Source of the DNA: Alphaproteobacteria bacterium
GTDB lineage: Bacteria > Pseudomonadota > Alphaproteobacteria > Rs-D84
Assembly (NCBI GenBank): GCA_015062525.1
Contig: SUUM01000005.1
Location: 36,315 to 100,314 of the forward strand
Direction: 5' to 3'
DNA length: 64,000 nucleotides
The notes under the pieces are model-generated. The model did no database searches and was not told the DNA's origin. It saw nothing but the letters and a program-made list of their open reading frames with translations. Positions within the stretch are counted from its first letter, which is position 1, and each line of letters begins with the position of its first letter. Below are positions 29,349 to 38,446 of the stretch, piece after piece. The position numbers were made by a program, and so were the translations under genes.

Positions 29349-29996
29349 CTAGATTCCGAATTTATATACCGCACCGAAATAAAACTCGGTCGCATCTACG
29401 TCGGTTGTGGCATATTCTGTGCCGTGCATTTTGTGTTCGACTTCGCCATAGTATTGATACTTGACGCCCAGATTCAAATCGATACGGTCATTCAAAGCAA
29501 AGTTCACACCAATCATCGCGCTGTATGACAAATCAAACACAGAATCGGACAAATGTCCATATGCCGCATTAACATCACCCCAAATGCTGGCGAATCCAAT
29601 CCCCAGGCCGGCATACGGTGCAATTGCATCCGCATATTCTTGGAACAGGTACACGTTAAACATATTTGCCCAGACATCAAAGTCAAAATCAGTATTGCGT
29701 TTTGTGTATTTCGCACCTGTGTACATTGTTTCAAATTCAACCTTTATATGGTCGCTTAAACGGTTGCCTACAACCGCACCAAAACCCCAGTTGTCTTTGC
29801 TGAATGTTGTATGACCAGCGCCGTTTATATCGTACTTGAATGCAATATTTTCGTTTTTATGTAATCTTATTCCGACATAGTTGTCACGACGCGCCGCTGT
29901 TTCGTAATTGTACCCGTCATCCCAGTATTCTTCGGCAAAAGCCGGCATGGTTGTTAAAATCGCTAAAATAAATGCTAATTTTTTCATATTCCCCAT
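29349..29996 (-). CDS. Small outer-membrane beta-barrel protein
   Basis: 215 residues. Signal peptide to PAFAEE, then amphipathic strands (NYVGIRLHKNENIAFKY, WGFGAVVGNRLSDHIKVEFE, LNLGVKYQYYGEVEHK) ending VYKFGI. Fits the OmpA/Opa-like eight-stranded barrel class. GGAAT lies upstream of the ATG. It is probably a surface antigen or structural OMP; the ligand is unknown. Confidence 0.75.
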   Translation of the reverse strand: MGNMKKLAFILAILTTMPAFAEEYWDDGYNYETAARRDNYVGIRLHKNENIAFKYDINGAGHTTFSKDNWGFGAVVGNRLSDHIKVEFETMYTGAKYTKRNTDFDFDVWANMFNVYLFQEYADAIAPYAGLGIGFASIWGDVNAAYGHLSDSVFDLSYSAMIGVNFALNDRIDLNLGVKYQYYGEVEHKMHGTEYATTDVDATEFYFGAVYKFGI

Positions 29997-30087
29997 TCCT
30001 TTTATTCTGTGCTAAGATTATAAATATAAACTTTTGCAAAACGCAAGTTGTTTATGCTAATATTCCTAAGAAGCAAGAGGGAAGGAA

Positions 30088-31863
30088 TTGCCACGTCGCA
30101 CAGAACGCGCATATGATAAAGATGTGTCAAAGCCGTCATTAAAACGGCGTCTGTTGGTATGGTGTATGAATTTATTTTTGTTGGGCTGTGTTGCGGTTGC
30201 GGGCTATGTTGCGGTAATTTACCTGCGAATGCCATCGCTGGATGCGATTTTGTACGAAACGCGCGACGCGGCGGTTGTGTTTTTGGACAAAGACGGACGC
30301 GAAATACGCAGTGCCAATCGCATAATGGGTACGCCTGTGTCGGTTGAAACATTACCCCCCCATGTATGGCAGGCGATTGTTGCCATCGAAGATAAACGAT
30401 TTTTCCGGCATGGTCCAATTGACGTGCGTGGTATAACGCGTGCAATATTTGGAAATCTGGCGTCGGGGCGCATGGCATCGGGCGGTTCCACCATTACCCA
30501 ACAAACGGCAAAAAATATATTTTTATCACGTGAAAAAAAGATTTCGCGCAAGGTTCAAGAACTAATCTTGTCATATTGGTTGGAAAACCGGTTTAATAAG
30601 AATCAAATTCTGGATTTATATATGAATCGCGTGTCCTTGGTCGGCGGTTTGCGTGGTATTGATGCGGCGGCACGCGCAATGTTTGGTGTTCCGGCGGCAA
30701 AGATGTCAATCGGTCAATCGGCGCAAATTGCCGCTATGTTAAAGGCGCCCACGACATACAGTCCCCTGCGCAATCCGGAAAAAAATATCGCACGTGCCCG
30801 CACAGTACTGACCCAAATGGTACACCAGGGCTATATCACAATAAACCAGGCCCGCGCCGCCGCCCAATCGTTGCAACCCGCGACCGGTGTGGGGGATACA
30901 AACCTGTATCGATATTGGACTGACTTTGTCATGGATGAATTAAAATCAACAATTGGTGTATTTGATTCTGATATGTATGTTCACACCACTCTGGACATGG
31001 ATTTACAAGACCATATTGCCGCGATTTTACCGGCCCGCGCCACCCCGCATCAGGCCGCAGTTGTGGCGATGGAATCCGATGGCGCGATACGTGCAATGTC
31101 GGGCGGAACAGATTATCAGCACAGCCAGTTTAATCGTGCCACATCCCCCCGGCAACCGGGCAGTGCATTTAAGCCCGTGGTCTATTTGGTTGCACTTGAA
31201 AACGGATTGTTGCCGGACAGTTATGTTAATGATTCCCAATTTGCAATTGGTGATTACAACCCAAAAAATTACAATGAACGATATTATGGCGATATAACAT
31301 TGGCAACCGCATTCGCAAAAAGTGTTAATTCCGTTCCGTTAAAATTGACCGAATTGTATGGTATTGATTCGGTGTTGGCTATGGCGGGGCGTTTGGGTGT
31401 TGGTACGAAATTGCGTCGCGAATATTCAACGGTCCTGGGTGCGTCGGAAATGAGTTTGTTGGACCTGACCAATATTTATGCGGTTATTTGGAATAACGGG
31501 CAATCGGTGCGCCCTTATTCAATTACTAAAATCACAGATATGTCGGGCAAAGTACTTTATGAACGCAATCCATCCGATCCAATCACAATATTGCAACCAC
31601 ATACGGTTGAATCTATGACCGCGTTATTGGCGGATGTTGTTGCGCCCGGTGGCACGGGTGGTCGCGCCCGGGTTGATGGTGTTCTGGGCGGTAAAACCGG
31701 CACCAGTAATGAAAACCGTGATGCATGGTTTGTTGGTGCGACGCGCGATTTGATAATTGGTGTATGGATGGGTAACGACGATTTTTCCCCCATGGATTCC
31801 AAGATAACAGGCGGAACAATCCCCGCCGAAATCTTTCGGGAAATAGTATCAGGAATTTGGTAA
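30088..31863 (+). CDS. Class A penicillin-binding protein (glycosyltransferase/transpeptidase)
   Basis: 591 residues with a TTG start backed by AGGGAAGGA. One N-terminal membrane helix, then GT51: EDKRFFRHGPIDVRGITRAI with catalytic Glu and GGSTITQQTAKN. Transpeptidase: PGSAFKPVVYL (SxxK), KSVNSVP (SxN) and GGKTGTSNENRDAW (KTG). It polymerises and cross-links peptidoglycan in the periplasm. It is shorter than E. coli PBP1a (about 850) because it lacks the OB and C-terminal insertions, so it resembles compact PBP1C/MtgA-linked forms of alphaproteobacteria. Confidence 0.94.
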   Translation: MPRRTERAYDKDVSKPSLKRRLLVWCMNLFLLGCVAVAGYVAVIYLRMPSLDAILYETRDAAVVFLDKDGREIRSANRIMGTPVSVETLPPHVWQAIVAIEDKRFFRHGPIDVRGITRAIFGNLASGRMASGGSTITQQTAKNIFLSREKKISRKVQELILSYWLENRFNKNQILDLYMNRVSLVGGLRGIDAAARAMFGVPAAKMSIGQSAQIAAMLKAPTTYSPLRNPEKNIARARTVLTQMVHQGYITINQARAAAQSLQPATGVGDTNLYRYWTDFVMDELKSTIGVFDSDMYVHTTLDMDLQDHIAAILPARATPHQAAVVAMESDGAIRAMSGGTDYQHSQFNRATSPRQPGSAFKPVVYLVALENGLLPDSYVNDSQFAIGDYNPKNYNERYYGDITLATAFAKSVNSVPLKLTELYGIDSVLAMAGRLGVGTKLRREYSTVLGASEMSLLDLTNIYAVIWNNGQSVRPYSITKITDMSGKVLYERNPSDPITILQPHTVESMTALLADVVAPGGTGGRARVDGVLGGKTGTSNENRDAWFVGATRDLIIGVWMGNDDFSPMDSKITGGTIPAEIFREIVSGIW

Positions 31864-31869
31864 AAACAC

Positions 31870-31899
31870 TTGACAAAACATGTTTTTTTGTAGTATGCT
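31870..31899 (+). promoter_or_regulatory. Promoter upstream of the ABC transporter
   Basis: TTGACA (31870-31875), 18-base spacer, TATGCT (31894-31899). Confidence 0.6.
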
Positions 31900-31932
31900 T
31901 GCACAAGCAGTACTAACCAAAGGATTTTTTCA

Positions 31933-31956
31933 ATGATGTTGCTGTTGTTTATGTAA
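31933..31956 (+). CDS. Candidate 7-residue leader peptide
   Basis: AAAGGA is followed by ATGATG and a tiny frame reading MMLLLFM then TAA. It lies between a good promoter and the ABC transporter start, 65 bases before it, and is followed by an A/T-rich hairpin (TTTTTGTAA ... TTACAAAAA). A Leu-rich peptide could couple transporter expression to translation speed. It could be coincidental. Confidence 0.3.
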   Translation: MMLLLFM

Positions 31957-32020
31957 AGTTCCCTGATTTTTGTAATGGGGGGGCAAAATATTAATTTTTT
32001 TACAAAAAAAAGGATAACTT

Positions 32021-33835
32021 ATGTTACGCAGAATCATTGGAAAATCACAAAAATCCAATAAGAAGTCTAAATCACAGAACGCGGTCTTGCCGCGTTCCCT
32101 GTGGAAATTTTATTTCAAATACGCTGTGCCGGGCTCTTGGGGTGCGTTGATTGCATGGGCGATATTCTTTTTCATTGTATCTATGGATGGGGTTTTGTTC
32201 CCCAATTTTCAGCGTTGGTTCATCGCGTTATTTGAAAACCCTGTGCCTGCTGGAACAACCTTTATGTCGCATGCGTTGTGGACGATTGGATTAATAGTTG
32301 CTTTGTTGTTGGTAATAGATATCAGCGCCTTATTACGTGGCATTTTTTATGCGCGCTGGTCGCCAATAATTTCAAATCGAATTTGGACAGACCTCAGTGA
32401 TTATGTTCATAGCCAGTCTATGTTGTTTTGGACGGGTCGCATGGCGGGCAAGGTTCATACTCAGATTCTGTATGTCACCAAGGGATTTGATGCCATCGTT
32501 GATTTCTGGCGTATTGTTTGTCTGTTTGCGGTGATTATCGTCAATATGGGGTTGATATTTTCGATAAATACTTATGTTGCGATAATGTTCGGGATTGTTT
32601 TTATTTTTCGTGCCGCATACAGTTGGGCGATGGTAAAGCCTATGAACAAATCAGCCAAAGATTACAGCAGCGCAAACAGCGAAGTTTCTGGGAAAAGCGT
32701 AGACAGTATTTCCAACTTTTCCGTTGTTAAGCTGTTTGCAGGCGTTTCGCGCGAACGTGCGTATCTAGAACCCTCGCGCCAAAAGGCGGTTCGTGCGCAC
32801 AAACATAAATATTATATCCAGCGCTGGTTCTGGGGATTTCCTATGGTTGTATGGGATATCTGTTATGGCATAACATTGTTGCTGTGTGTGTGGTTGTACA
32901 TGAACAACAAAATAACGGTTGCGGAAATTGTGTTTACTAATTCTGTATTTTTTACAGTTATGGGCACAATTGGTCACATTGTAAATCAGATTCCAAATAT
33001 TACAGATACTTTGGGTTCGGCTTCGCGCGCGTATGAAGAATTGGTCGTCCCTGTGGACGTTGTTGATGCGCCAAACGCGCCGGCGTTGCAGGTGTCTTGT
33101 GGTGAAATCGAATTTCGCAATGTATCATTTAAATATAAACACAAATGGGTGTTGCGGAACTTCAACTTGAAAATCAAGTGTGGCGAACGCGTCGGCTTGG
33201 TTGGGCCGTCTGGTGCGGGCAAAACCACATTAGTGAATCTGTTAATGCGTTTCTATGACCCAACGCATGGTGAAATCTTGATTGACGGGCAAAATATCAA
33301 AAATGTCACCCAGGATTCCCTGCGTGAATCAATCGCATTCATCCCCCAGGAACCGACAATGTTCAACCGCACCTTGCGTGAAAATATTGAATATGGTAAA
33401 CCGGGGGCAACGGATGCCGAAATTCGTCGCGCGTCAAAACGCGCCATGGCACATGAATTTATCATGGGTACGGATAAAAAATACGATTCTATGGTCGGCG
33501 ACCGCGGGATAAAATTGTCTGGTGGGCAACGTCAACGCGTTGCAATTGCGCGTGCATTTCTAAAAGATGCACCAATCCTGGTTCTGGACGAAGCGACATC
33601 CGCCCTGGATTCTGAAACCGAGGTTTGTATTCAGCAATCGTTTGATGAATTGGCGGATGGGCGCACCACATTGGCGATTGCGCACCGTCTGTCAACATTG
33701 CGCAATATGGACAGAATTGTTGTCCTAAAAGACGGCCATGTAGTCGAGCAGGGCGCACATTCCACGCTTCTTCGTCATGGTGGCGAATATGCCCGCCTGT
33801 GGAAAATGCAATCTGGCGGCTTTATCCAGGAATAA
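32021..33835 (+). CDS. ABC transporter, fused permease/ATPase (MsbA-like half transporter)
   Basis: 604 residues forming a homodimeric exporter. The N-terminal about 330 residues contain six membrane helices (e.g. LIAWAIFFFIVSMDGVLF). The ATPase domain has Walker A GPSGAGKTTL, signature LSGGQRQR, Walker B ILVLDEATSALD and the H-loop AIAHRLST. The substrate cannot be told from sequence; lipid A/lipids, peptides and drugs are all handled by this family. A leader region precedes it. Confidence 0.9.
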   Translation: MLRRIIGKSQKSNKKSKSQNAVLPRSLWKFYFKYAVPGSWGALIAWAIFFFIVSMDGVLFPNFQRWFIALFENPVPAGTTFMSHALWTIGLIVALLLVIDISALLRGIFYARWSPIISNRIWTDLSDYVHSQSMLFWTGRMAGKVHTQILYVTKGFDAIVDFWRIVCLFAVIIVNMGLIFSINTYVAIMFGIVFIFRAAYSWAMVKPMNKSAKDYSSANSEVSGKSVDSISNFSVVKLFAGVSRERAYLEPSRQKAVRAHKHKYYIQRWFWGFPMVVWDICYGITLLLCVWLYMNNKITVAEIVFTNSVFFTVMGTIGHIVNQIPNITDTLGSASRAYEELVVPVDVVDAPNAPALQVSCGEIEFRNVSFKYKHKWVLRNFNLKIKCGERVGLVGPSGAGKTTLVNLLMRFYDPTHGEILIDGQNIKNVTQDSLRESIAFIPQEPTMFNRTLRENIEYGKPGATDAEIRRASKRAMAHEFIMGTDKKYDSMVGDRGIKLSGGQRQRVAIARAFLKDAPILVLDEATSALDSETEVCIQQSFDELADGRTTLAIAHRLSTLRNMDRIVVLKDGHVVEQGAHSTLLRHGGEYARLWKMQSGGFIQE

Positions 33836-33840
33836 AATAG

Positions 33841-33869
33841 CATGGTATAATAATACCGTATGATTTTTT
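33841..33869 (+). terminator. Terminator after the ABC transporter
   Basis: CATGGTAT-AATA-ATACCGTATG imperfect hairpin followed by TTTTTT. Confidence 0.5.
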
Positions 33870-33870
33870 C

Positions 33871-33899
33871 TTGACATTTCTGCGGGGTTGCGTCATAAT
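33871..33899 (+). promoter_or_regulatory. Promoter of rplM-rpsI
   Basis: TTGACA, 17-base spacer, CATAAT; 39 bases before the rplM ATG. Confidence 0.7.
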
Positions 33900-33938
33900 A
33901 ACCCCGCTTTAATTTATAAAACCAAGGGTAAAATAAAA

Positions 33939-34412
33939 ATGGCAGCGACAAAATCGTTAAAAAAGTGCGAATTGGATGCCAAATGGTATCTGATTGACGC
34001 GACTGATTGCACGTTGGGTCGTTTGGCGGCATATACTGCAAACATCCTGCGTGGCAAGCATAAGCCTACATGGACGCCAAACATGGATTGTGGCGACCAC
34101 GTTATCATTATCAATGCTGACAAGGTTGCATTGTCAGGACAAAAGGCTGACAAAGACCGTTTCTTCTGGCATTCCTTGTGGACGGGTTCCTTAAAGTCTC
34201 GTACATTGGGCCAGATGCGCAGCGACAAACCAGAAAAATTGGTTTTCAATGCTGTAAAACGCATGATGGGCCGTCGCACGGCGGTTGCCCTGGCGAACCA
34301 GCGTTTAACAAAACTGCACGTTTATGCAGGTGCAGAACATAAACACGAAGCACAGAAACCAGTTGTTATTGATTTCGCGGGCTTGAATCGTAAAAACAAA
34401 AGGGGCGAATAA
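33939..34412 (+). CDS. rplM: Ribosomal protein L13
   Basis: 157 residues from ATG 33939; an upstream in-frame extension lies in the promoter region. 50S subunit assembly protein. [20 protein letters not shown] and the [16 protein letters not shown] core are diagnostic, followed by [20 protein letters not shown]. Its stop overlaps the rpsI start by one base (TAATG). Confidence 0.98.
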   Translation: MAATKSLKKCELDAKWYLIDATDCTLGRLAAYTANILRGKHKPTWTPNMDCGDHVIIINADKVALSGQKADKDRFFWHSLWTGSLKSRTLGQMRSDKPEKLVFNAVKRMMGRRTAVALANQRLTKLHVYAGAEHKHEAQKPVVIDFAGLNRKNKRGE

Positions 34413-34897
34413 TGGCAGAAGCAAAGAAAACAGCGACCAAGACAGTTAAAAAAACTGCGACTGCTAAGAAAACTGCTGCCAAAAAGGCACCAGTTGTTGC
34501 ACCAAAATTGAATGACGCGACATATGCAACCGGTAAACGTAAAGATTCTGTTGCACGCGTATATTTGATGCCGGGCAAGGGTAACGTCATCGTTAACGGC
34601 AAACCTGCGGCCGAATATTTTCGTCGCGCTGTATTGCAAATGATTGTCGCCCAGCCATTCGGCGTAACAAAACGTGAAACATCATACGACATTGTTGCAA
34701 TGGTCGAAGGTGGTGGTTTGTCTGGCCAGGCCGGTGCGGTAAAGCACGGTATTTCCAAAGCGTTGGAAAAGGCTGAACCAGAATTGCGCGCCGTATTGAA
34801 ATCTGCTGGTTTCTTGACACGCGACAGCCGCGTTGTAGAACGCAAGCACTACGGTTTCCGCAAGGCACGTCGTTCAACTCAGTTCTCCAAACGTTAA
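34412..34897 (+). CDS. rpsI: Ribosomal protein S9
   Basis: 161 residues. The conserved region starts at [20 protein letters not shown], then [20 protein letters not shown] and the C-terminal KKPGRRS-like tail ([19 protein letters not shown]). An additional about 35-residue Lys/Ala/Thr-rich N-terminal extension precedes it, as in some alphaproteobacteria. Translationally coupled to rplM. Confidence 0.98.
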   Translation: MAEAKKTATKTVKKTATAKKTAAKKAPVVAPKLNDATYATGKRKDSVARVYLMPGKGNVIVNGKPAAEYFRRAVLQMIVAQPFGVTKRETSYDIVAMVEGGGLSGQAGAVKHGISKALEKAEPELRAVLKSAGFLTRDSRVVERKHYGFRKARRSTQFSKR

Positions 34898-34943
34898 TAT
34901 TCGTTTGTTGGAATATCACACCCGCCACCCGGCGGGTGTTTTT

Positions 34944-35030
34944 ATTCCCCTCCCCCGGAGGGGAGGGCCAACTAATGTTGGCGGGGGAGGGTGATGCCAG
35001 GCTAGCATCTATTGCCCCGCAGGGATTGGA
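34944..35030. repeat. GC-rich palindromic interspersed repeat
   Basis: CCCCTCCCCCGGAGGGGAGGG (partial palindrome) followed by CCAACTAATGTTGG-type inverted repeat and a GCCAGGCTAGC stretch. It shares its composition and GGGG-AGGG pattern with parts of 6750-6870 and 39617-39672. No ORF. Confidence 0.45.
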
Positions 35031-35046
35031 TAAAAAATGGAATTAC

Positions 35047-35074
35047 TTGACTTTTGTTGTGTTTGTCCTATAAT
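35047..35074 (+). promoter_or_regulatory. Promoter of rho
   Basis: TTGACT, 16-base spacer, TATAAT. The leader contains the hairpin TGGGCA (35086-35091)/TGCCCA (35101-35106), which may take part in rho autoregulation. Confidence 0.65.
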
Positions 35075-35128
35075 TAAACGTGAAGTGGGCACAATTCTGA
35101 TGCCCAAACCCCCAGAAAAGGAAAATTT

Positions 35129-36397
35129 ATGCATATTAATGAATTAAAGGCGAAATCGCCACAACAACTGCTGAAAATGGCAGAAGATATGGGAATTGAA
35201 AATCCGTCCCAATTGAACGTTCAACAACTGCGCTTTGCGGTTATGCGCGTCTATGCGGCGGACAAAAAAATCACATTGATTGGTGATGGTGTACTTGAAC
35301 GCATGCAGGACGGTTTTGGCTTTCTGCGCGCGCCGGAATCAAACTATTTGGCGGGGCCGGACGATTTGTATGTGTCGCCACAATTGATTAAGAAATACGG
35401 TCTGAAAACGGGTGATTATGTCGAGGGACAGATTCAAGCCCCCGCCGCCGAAACGGAACGTTATTTCGCGTTGGAAACAATCGAACGTGTCAACGGCGAT
35501 AACCCAGAAAAATTAAAACACCGTGTGTCATTTGATGATATGACCCCACTGTACCCCGATGAACAGTTAAAGATGGAGGTTCCCGATGACAAGGATCGTG
35601 GTCGCAACCTGTCCGCACGTGTTATCGACCTGATTTCCCCCACGGGCAAGGGGCAACGTTCCCTTATTGTTGCGCCACCACGCACCGGTAAAACGGTTAT
35701 GCTGCAAAATATCGCGCATTCTATCGCGACGAATTATCCGGACGTAAAATTGATTGTTCTGTTGATTGACGAACGTCCCGAAGAAGTAACTGATATGCAA
35801 CGCAGCGTCAAGGGCGAGGTTATATCGTCAACATTTGACGAACCGGCCGCGCGCCATATCCAGGTTGCCGAAATGGTTATTGAAAAGGCCAAACGCCTGG
35901 TCGAAGCGGGCCAGGATGTCGTCATCTTGTTGGATTCTATCACGCGTCTGGGCCGTGCGTACAATACCTGTGTCCCATCCAGTGGCAAGGTTTTAACCGG
36001 TGGTGTTGACGCATATGCATTGCAGCGTCCAAAACGTTTCTTTGGTGCCGCCCGTAATATCGAAGGTGGCGGTTCATTAACAATTATCGCAACCGCATTG
36101 GTTGATACCGGTTCTAAAATGGACGAAGTCATCTTTGAAGAGTTCAAGGGAACCGGCAACAGCGAAATTATTTTGGATAGAAAGTTATCTGACAAACGCG
36201 TATATCCTGCGATTGATATTACAAAATCTGGTACCCGCAAAGAAGACCTGTTGGTGGGCAAAGACATCCTGTCAAAAATGTATGTCCTGCGCCGCATTAT
36301 CAACCCAATGGGCACGTTAGAGGCGATGGAATTCCTGTTGGATAAATTGCGTCTGACAAAAACAAATTCGGACTTTTTCAGTTCGATGAACCAGTAA
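35129..36397 (+). CDS. rho: Transcription termination factor Rho
   Basis: 422 residues. Hexameric RNA helicase. N-terminal helical domain ([20 protein letters not shown]), cold-shock-like RNA-binding domain ([20 protein letters not shown]), Walker [12 protein letters not shown], Walker [17 protein letters not shown] and the R-loop [18 protein letters not shown]. Complete. Followed by a strong hairpin terminator. Confidence 0.98.
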   Translation: MHINELKAKSPQQLLKMAEDMGIENPSQLNVQQLRFAVMRVYAADKKITLIGDGVLERMQDGFGFLRAPESNYLAGPDDLYVSPQLIKKYGLKTGDYVEGQIQAPAAETERYFALETIERVNGDNPEKLKHRVSFDDMTPLYPDEQLKMEVPDDKDRGRNLSARVIDLISPTGKGQRSLIVAPPRTGKTVMLQNIAHSIATNYPDVKLIVLLIDERPEEVTDMQRSVKGEVISSTFDEPAARHIQVAEMVIEKAKRLVEAGQDVVILLDSITRLGRAYNTCVPSSGKVLTGGVDAYALQRPKRFFGAARNIEGGGSLTIIATALVDTGSKMDEVIFEEFKGTGNSEIILDRKLSDKRVYPAIDITKSGTRKEDLLVGKDILSKMYVLRRIINPMGTLEAMEFLLDKLRLTKTNSDFFSSMNQ

Positions 36398-36398
36398 A

Positions 36399-36424
36399 AA
36401 TCCCGCCACTGGCGGGATTTTTAC
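36399..36424 (+). terminator. Terminator after rho
   Basis: AATCCCGCC-ACT-GGCGGGATT with T-run. Confidence 0.8.
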
Positions 36425-36517
36425 TAAAAAAGTTTTGTTGGGTAAAATATATGTATTGCACAGGTCAACGCGATGCGCTACAATACAAGGTATAGAATTA
36501 AAAGGGGGTCAAAAAAT

Positions 36518-37132
36518 ATGCGGAATTCAGGGAATTTTATGTGGGGATTTATACCGCGGGTAATCGTCGGTTTGGTCTTGGCGATAACGGTATGCGCAAA
36601 CGCAAATGCAGGGGCTGTGGCTGTTTTGTGTGCCGACCAAGAAAAATGTGAAAAAGTGGAAGTAAAAGAAGGTTCCTGTAATTACTTTACCACGGGAAGG
36701 TACAAAAGTGTGGGCGAATGCGCCACAGGTTACTGGTATTGCCTGAATGATGAAAATGGGGATTGCGTGACGTTTAATTGCCATGCGTGCACAAAGGGAT
36801 ACGGACTGATGTCGGTTAACGATATGTTTGGTGGTGTGTGCGAGTACACTTTGTATGATGTCAATGGGAATGAACTTTTAACAAATGGTGACGCGTGTGC
36901 GGAGGGTGCAGAAGGGACATGCCCCCCATCGTATTGCAATATGGAAGACCCGATTTATGGAGATGAATTAGACTATCCAAATTGTATGAATGTTGAGCCC
37001 GACCAGTACAACTTTAGCCCATACATTAATGGGTTTTCTGGTAGTAAAGGATGTTATATCCCCCAAGGAATAGAACTGGGCGATGAGTCTGGCACGTTCA
37101 CGTACGATGGGGATTGTTACTTTAAGGGATAG
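36518..37132 (+). CDS. Cysteine-rich secreted protein
   Basis: 204 residues from ATG 36518 (SD AAAGGGGG). Signal peptide GFIPRVIVGLVLAITVCANA ends in ANAGA. The mature chain has about 15 cysteines in spaced pairs, starting VLCADQEKCEKVEVKEGSC and ending DGDCYFKG, so it should be disulphide-rich in the periplasm or outside the cell. The thioredoxin-like CPHC protein at 43948 might help it fold. It does not match any family I recognise. Independent gene with promoter-distal terminator. Confidence 0.7.
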   Translation: MRNSGNFMWGFIPRVIVGLVLAITVCANANAGAVAVLCADQEKCEKVEVKEGSCNYFTTGRYKSVGECATGYWYCLNDENGDCVTFNCHACTKGYGLMSVNDMFGGVCEYTLYDVNGNELLTNGDACAEGAEGTCPPSYCNMEDPIYGDELDYPNCMNVEPDQYNFSPYINGFSGSKGCYIPQGIELGDESGTFTYDGDCYFKG

Positions 37133-37140
37133 GGACTTTG

Positions 37141-37167
37141 ATAAAAACCGCCAATGGCGGTTTTTTA
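37141..37167 (+). terminator. Terminator after the Cys-rich protein gene
   Basis: AAACCGCC-AAT-GGCGGTTTTTT hairpin. Confidence 0.8.
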
Positions 37168-37255
37168 ATTCTTTTCCGCATAGATAAACAAAAATTTATT
37201 ATTCCAGGATTTTAAAACCGTGCTATGCACGCAAAGTGCACACAAATACAACGAA

Positions 37256-37281
37256 AAATCCCCCGATTTGGGGGATTTTTA
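37256..37281 (-). terminator. Terminator of ihfA-like gene
   Basis: AAATCCCCCGA-T-TTGGGGGATTT inverted repeat overlapping the gene's 3' end. Confidence 0.7.
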
Positions 37282-37569
37282 ATTCTTGTTTGCAACACGT
37301 TCGCGGAATTCGTTGCTGGGGCGGAAAGTCGCCACCCGACGTGCAGAAATAATCGCACTTTCACCTGTCTTGGGATTGCGTCCCATGCGGGCATTTTTTT
37401 CCAAGATTTTGAAACTTCCAAAACCTGCAAATTTAACTTCTTCGCCGTTAATCAGTGCATCACGAATTTCATCAAATACGATATCAATCATTTTATATGC
37501 GTCTGCGGTTGTCAAACCAAAACGTTCGCGCAACCTGTTTGCAAAATCACTTCTTGTTATTGTTGCCAT
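37279..37569 (-). CDS. ihfA: Integration host factor alpha-like HU-family protein
   Basis: 96 residues. DNA-bending protein that dimerises. GEEVKFAGFGSFKILEKNAR is the dimer/beta-arm core and MGRNPKTGESAIISARRVATFR the DNA-binding arm, matching IHF-alpha more than HU. Its probable partner is at 41168. It may assist the tyrosine recombinase at 53851, as IHF does for phage integrases (inference). Confidence 0.88.
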   Translation of the reverse strand: MATITRSDFANRLRERFGLTTADAYKMIDIVFDEIRDALINGEEVKFAGFGSFKILEKNARMGRNPKTGESAIISARRVATFRPSNEFRERVANKN

Positions 37570-37682
37570 TTTTTCTACCTCTACCTTGTTTATTTAGTAC
37601 TAATCAAATCACCAAGCATTATACATTTGCAAATGTGTACTTGCAATATTATTTTATTAAGAATAAAATAGCACCATTCATT

Positions 37683-37758
37683 GTCCCCATAGTTCAACTG
37701 GATAGAACAAATTCCTCCTAAGAATTAGATGCAGGTTCGAGCCCTGCTGGGGACGCCA
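37683..37758 (+). tRNA. tRNA-Arg (CCT)
   Basis: 76 nt with encoded CCA. Acceptor GTCCCCA/TGGGGAC with G73, D-loop AGTTCAACTGG, anticodon stem AATTC/GAATT with loop CTCCTAA giving anticodon CCT, T-arm AGGTTCGAGCCCT. Followed by a possible tRNA-end repeat (37779-37817). Confidence 0.9.
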
Positions 37759-37778
37759 GTCCACAGCATGGACAAGAA

Positions 37779-37817
37779 CCGTCCCAGCAACGCAGTTGCG
37801 TCAGGTTCGGAACGCCA
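37779..37817 (+). repeat. Partial inverted and direct copies of the tRNA-Arg 3' end
   Basis: CCGTCCCAGCA (37779-37789) approximates the complement of the tRNA-Arg 3' end; CAGGTTCGGAACGCCA (37802-37817) approximates the 3' end itself with a deletion. A small hairpin GCAACGCAGTTGC lies between. A terminator-like hairpin CACCCGC-TGTTT-GCGGTG follows at 37825. It resembles the architecture of the elements at 51116, 51516 and 60055 but lacks their A/T-rich core. Confidence 0.35.
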
Positions 37818-37980
37818 GTATATCACCCGCTGTTTGCGGTGTTCTGTATATATTTTTATTTGTGAATAAATATACCAAGACCTCTTCTTGGAAAGCGTAA
37901 TTTGAAAACGAATCCGCACGTGATATTCTTGTTGTATTTGGTTTATAGCACGCATGTGAAAATTGTCAATGTTTTATTGG

Positions 37981-38008
37981 TTGATATGTGCCTAAAAAAA
38001 TATATAAT
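37981..38008 (+). promoter_or_regulatory. Promoter
   Basis: TTGATA, 16-base spacer, TATAAT; 26 bases before the ATG at 38034. Confidence 0.6.
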
Positions 38009-38033
38009 ACGGCAGTGTTATACAGGAATGCAC

Positions 38034-38363
38034 ATGAAAAACAAAGCGGTTAAAATAGGAATTGTTGCAACAATATTACCACACATTTTTTGTTGTGGAT
38101 TGCCAATGTTGCTGGCGGTTATTGGTCTGATTGCACCAGATGCGGCACATTTTCATATTTTACCACATTGGTTGGAACCATGGTTATTTGTGTTTTCGGG
38201 CGCTATGTTAGTATTATCATGGTATTTGGTGTTGCGTGATTGCCGGTGTGCCTGTGAACATTGTGGTGGGAACAAAACGCATCGCACCCAGAAAATCGTT
38301 GTTGGTGTAATAACAGCGCTGTTTATTATCAGCTTGTTATTGCACATTGTTTCGCATCATTAA
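38034..38363 (+). CDS. Small membrane protein with CC motif (MerC/MerT-like topology)
   Basis: 109 residues from ATG 38034 (AGGA seven bases upstream). Three membrane helices. Helix 1 contains the pair CCGLPMLLAVIGL, and a loop contains CRCACEHCGGN (four Cys, one His). Such Cys pairs recall heavy-metal transport proteins of the MerC/MerT group. Metal specificity and homology are unproven. It stands alone with its own promoter. Confidence 0.6.
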   Translation: MKNKAVKIGIVATILPHIFCCGLPMLLAVIGLIAPDAAHFHILPHWLEPWLFVFSGAMLVLSWYLVLRDCRCACEHCGGNKTHRTQKIVVGVITALFIISLLLHIVSHH

Positions 38364-38410
38364 TGTCTTTCATATAATCTCAAACATAATCATATATTCC
38401 TGAAAACGGC

Positions 38411-38439
38411 TTGAACGATGATATGATTTTTGATATAAT
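38411..38439 (+). promoter_or_regulatory. Promoter of the amidase gene, leaderless arrangement
   Basis: TTGAAC (38411-38416), 17-base spacer, TATAAT (38434-38439). The ATG at 38447 lies at the expected transcription start. Confidence 0.6.
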
Positions 38440-38446
38440 AAAACCT

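Noticed and set aside
30002..30478. Minus-strand ORF against the PBP start
   Set aside because: Shadow frame with no SD; the PBP reading has complete catalytic motifs and SD.
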